Source: Hymenobacter sp. BT188
GTDB lineage: Bacteria; Bacteroidota; Bacteroidia; Cytophagales; Hymenobacteraceae
Length of the DNA stretch: 64,000 nucleotides
Direction: 5' to 3'
Assembly: GCF_014333585.1 (NCBI RefSeq)
Contig: NZ_JACSCW010000003.1
Span: forward strand, 186,001-250,000
The notes under the pieces are model-generated. The model had not been told where the DNA came from, made no database searches, and saw nothing but the letters and a program-made list of their open reading frames with translations. This document shows positions 62,193 through 64,000 of this stretch, one piece after another. Position numbers and translations under genes: made by a program. Numbering within the stretch: the first letter of the stretch is position 1; every line of letters begins with the position of its first letter.

Positions 62193-62909
62193 ATGAAACT
62201 GTTCCTGCTACTTGGGACCCTGGGCGCCCTGCTTCTGGGCACGAGCCCGGCCGAAGCCCAGAGAATAATCGAGAAAAAAGCCCCCCTGAGCTCGAAGCAG
62301 CGGCTGGTGCTGGATCTGCAACAGGCCTCCAGCATTCAGATCAAAGGCGGCAGCGGTAAGGAAGTGGCCGTGCGCGCTTCGGTTACCATCAACAATAACA
62401 AGCTTAACGACGCTCTGTTGCTGACCCTGAACACGCAAGGCGAGGAGGTGAAAGTAAAGTCGGCGTTCGATAAAGAGATGCTGCGTACCAGCAAAGAGGC
62501 CGACTGCCCCAATGGCGAGGGATACAGCACCTGGAACGACACGGGTGATAATGGTAAGGGCTCGTATCGCCTCTGCGCCCGCATCGATTACGTGATAGAA
62601 GTGCCCGCCAGCGCCACTGTTCAAGTGAATACCATTAGCGGCAACATTGAGGTAAAAGGTCTGAATGGCCCACTGGAAGCCAAATCTATAAGCGGCTTCG
62701 TGGATGTAAGCTGGCCTGCGGCAAAAGGCGCTGAAGTAGCCATGAAAACCATCACCGGTGAGGTGTACACCAACCAGGATATTGCCTTGAATGGTAACAA
62801 GAACAACTCGCCCGTGGGCTACCAGGTGCGCGGCACGCTGGGCAGCAGCGGCCCGGCCATTCGCCTCGAGTCCATCAGCGGCGACGTGTTCTTCCGCAAG
62901 CAGAATTAA
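62193..62909 (+). CDS. DUF4097 beta-strand repeat protein, module B copy 2
   Basis: The 238-residue product has a signal peptide (LFLLLGTLGALLLGTSPAEA) and the repeats ASSIQIKGGSGKEVAVRAS, TISGNIEVKGLNGPLEA, SISGFVDVSWP, TITGEVYTNQ and SISGDVFFRKQN. It ends with the same C-terminal SGDVF.RK pattern as copy 1, so the two are tandem paralogues. It is exported; role unknown. Confidence 0.85.
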   Translation: MKLFLLLGTLGALLLGTSPAEAQRIIEKKAPLSSKQRLVLDLQQASSIQIKGGSGKEVAVRASVTINNNKLNDALLLTLNTQGEEVKVKSAFDKEMLRTSKEADCPNGEGYSTWNDTGDNGKGSYRLCARIDYVIEVPASATVQVNTISGNIEVKGLNGPLEAKSISGFVDVSWPAAKGAEVAMKTITGEVYTNQDIALNGNKNNSPVGYQVRGTLGSSGPAIRLESISGDVFFRKQN

Positions 62910-63257
62910 GCCGCGCCACATTGGCTAAGGGTGGGTCTGGAGGGCAAATACCTGAGTAGTGAGTGCTCTGAGGTGGCCGGCGCATAGTGTCTAAATTAAT
63001 AAAATCGGAGCTGGTAAACGTGAAATAATCTGCATTTTTAAAATACTTTCATAAATCGTAAAATCTGCTTTGTGAACGCGTTAGGTATGTATTGAATAGG
63101 TGGAACAGAGGCTTTTTGTTCGAATAAATACTAAGCTATGTAACATATTCGTTCCTGTTTCCGTTGAGGGCTTGCAATTATCTTCTGACAGATATTGCTA
63201 GTGCATTTGCACTTACTCTTGACTTTCAAAAATCTCTTTTCAACCTAGTACTGTATT
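62910..63257. other. AT-rich intergenic region
   Basis: About 350 bases without a gene. Base composition falls sharply compared with the flanking genes. It must carry the promoter of the Thr-rich protein gene; no repeat or hairpin stands out. Confidence 0.4.
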
Positions 63258-63578
63258 ATGAAAAAGTCACTGATTTTAGTCGCTTTGTTGGTTGCCGGAA
63301 TTTCTGCTGCTAACGCCCAGACTACCACTACTCAGAGCACGACTACCACGCAGCCAACGACGCCTACCACGACTCAGAGCACCACGACTCAGACGACTCC
63401 GGCCACTGACGCTACCATCAACACCACTACAACTGCTCCTGCGCAAACTTCTACTACCGTAGAAACGCAGAGCACTACCACGCAGCCAGCCGTTGCCGCT
63501 CCTAAGGACAAAGCTGCTGATGTGAAAGTGAAGAACAAAAAGAAGAAGTCTAAAATGAAGTCTGATCCGAAAGAATAA
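63258..63578 (+). CDS. Thr-rich small secreted protein
   Basis: The 106-residue product has a signal peptide (MKKSLILVALLVAGISAANA) followed by a Thr/Gln/Pro-rich low-complexity region of about 65 residues (units such as TTTQSTTTTQPTTPTTTQST) and a very basic C-terminus (KVKNKKKKSKMKSDPKE). It is likely exported to the periplasm or surface; function unknown. The next gene has the same general plan. Confidence 0.75.
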   Translation: MKKSLILVALLVAGISAANAQTTTTQSTTTTQPTTPTTTQSTTTQTTPATDATINTTTTAPAQTSTTVETQSTTTQPAVAAPKDKAADVKVKNKKKKSKMKSDPKE

Positions 63579-63604
63579 GCTTTTTAACCTGATTTCGATC
63601 TAGT

Positions 63605-63650
63605 AAATAAGGCCTGCTTTACGCACGTAAAGCAGGCCTTATTTATTTTT
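63605..63650 (+). terminator. Terminator of the Thr-rich gene
   Basis: AAATAAGGCCTGCTTTA pairs with TAAAGCAGGCCTTATTT around CGCACG, followed by a T-rich tract. Confidence 0.85.
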
Positions 63651-63840
63651 ACTTGCCTATAATTCAGAGTAAATTAAATCTCTATTTCTGTATTTGTTTT
63701 GACTATTTCTATAAGATTAGAAAGCCAAAATTATATACATCGTTAAAACTAAAAGTGGTCGCTACAGTTCGGATTACGTACTTATTATAGTGAGTCACAG
63801 ATTTGTAATGAAATTATCCTGATTTGATTCTCTGAATAAT

Positions 63841-64000
63841 ATGAAAACGAAATTCCTTTTTGCTGCTTTGTTGCTGAACGCATCAGCATACGCCCAAACA
63901 GCCCCCGCGCCGGCCACGCCTCCTGCCTCTACTACTGCGCCCCCGCAACCAGCTACGCCGGCTCCCATTAACCCCGCCACAGCGCCCCAGAATACGGAGC
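63841..64000 (+). CDS. Pro/Ala/Thr-rich secreted protein (partial, runs off window)
   Basis: From ATG 63841 the frame is open to the window edge (53 codons). It begins with a signal peptide (MKTKFLFAALLLNASAYAQ), then a Pro/Ala/Thr-rich stretch. It resembles the plan of the gene at 63258, suggesting a pair of small secreted low-complexity proteins. The rest is outside the window. Confidence 0.7.
   Translation, partial: MKTKFLFAALLLNASAYAQTAPAPATPPASTTAPPQPATPAPINPATAPQNTE

Noticed and set aside
62208..62921. 237-codon frame antisense to a DUF4097 gene
   Set aside because: The sense strand carries the signal peptide and DUF4097 repeats; the antisense frame is a by-product of codon bias.
1..64000. 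tRNA or rRNA genes
   Set aside because: No cloverleaf-like or conserved rRNA sequence was recognised on either strand.

Overview
The window most likely comes from the chromosome of a Hymenobacter-like member of the Bacteroidota (Cytophagales). This rests on several things seen in the sequence: outer-membrane TonB-type and 7TMR-DISM sensor proteins, DUF4097 proteins paired with ECF sigma/anti-sigma genes, almost no Shine-Dalgarno signals, AT-rich leaders before start codons, and many terminators built on an AAAAGCCCCCC / GGGGGGCTTTT stem. The species call is inference. No tRNA, rRNA or CRISPR array was seen.

The left 40 kb is an accessory, defence-rich region. At 1-6.9 kb there are a GHKL (sacsin-like) ATPase cut by the window edge, a DUF2075 helicase-like protein with an N-terminal nuclease motif, and a Septu-like ATPase + HNH pair. 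At 7.2-11.6 kb, four same-strand genes end at a strong terminator: a TPR protein with an HEXXH motif, a MazG-like pyrophosphohydrolase, an unrecognised protein and a Lit-like HEXXH peptidase. They look like one or two undescribed defence modules. At 12.4-29.1 kb lies a complete single-strand phosphorothioation system of the sspBCD-sspFGH type. The cysteine desulfurase sspA and an HNH protein are transcribed divergently from sspB-C-D-F-G-H, and the giant SspH carries both a PD-(D/E)XK-like motif and an FtsK-like motor.

From 29.4 to 39.9 kb there is an integrated element without visible virion genes. It has a winged-helix replication-like gene with five iteron-like repeats inside its coding sequence, a downstream partner gene, small HTH proteins, a divergent S24 (CI/LexA-like) repressor facing an array of TGTTCA sites, a duplicated set of small membrane proteins, a low-GC three-gene cassette led by a TIR/nucleoside-deoxyribosyltransferase-like protein, and a tyrosine integrase preceded by remnants of integrase N-termini. 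Whether the whole 1-40 kb stretch moves as one island cannot be decided here because no att repeats were found.

From 40.5 kb onward the content looks like core genome: a small lipoprotein related to efflux adaptors, a histidine kinase/response regulator/cyclase operon facing a second kinase, two copies of an ECF sigma - HEAT-repeat anti-sigma - DUF4097 - DUF4097 module (47.0-50.2 and 59.6-62.9 kb), an S41 processing peptidase, a MarR regulator with two palindromic operators, a TonB-type outer-membrane protein, an M16 peptidase and two small Thr/Pro-rich secreted proteins. Three long inverted-repeat elements sit between these genes. Two of them belong to one REPIN-like family whose stems differ by compensating changes.
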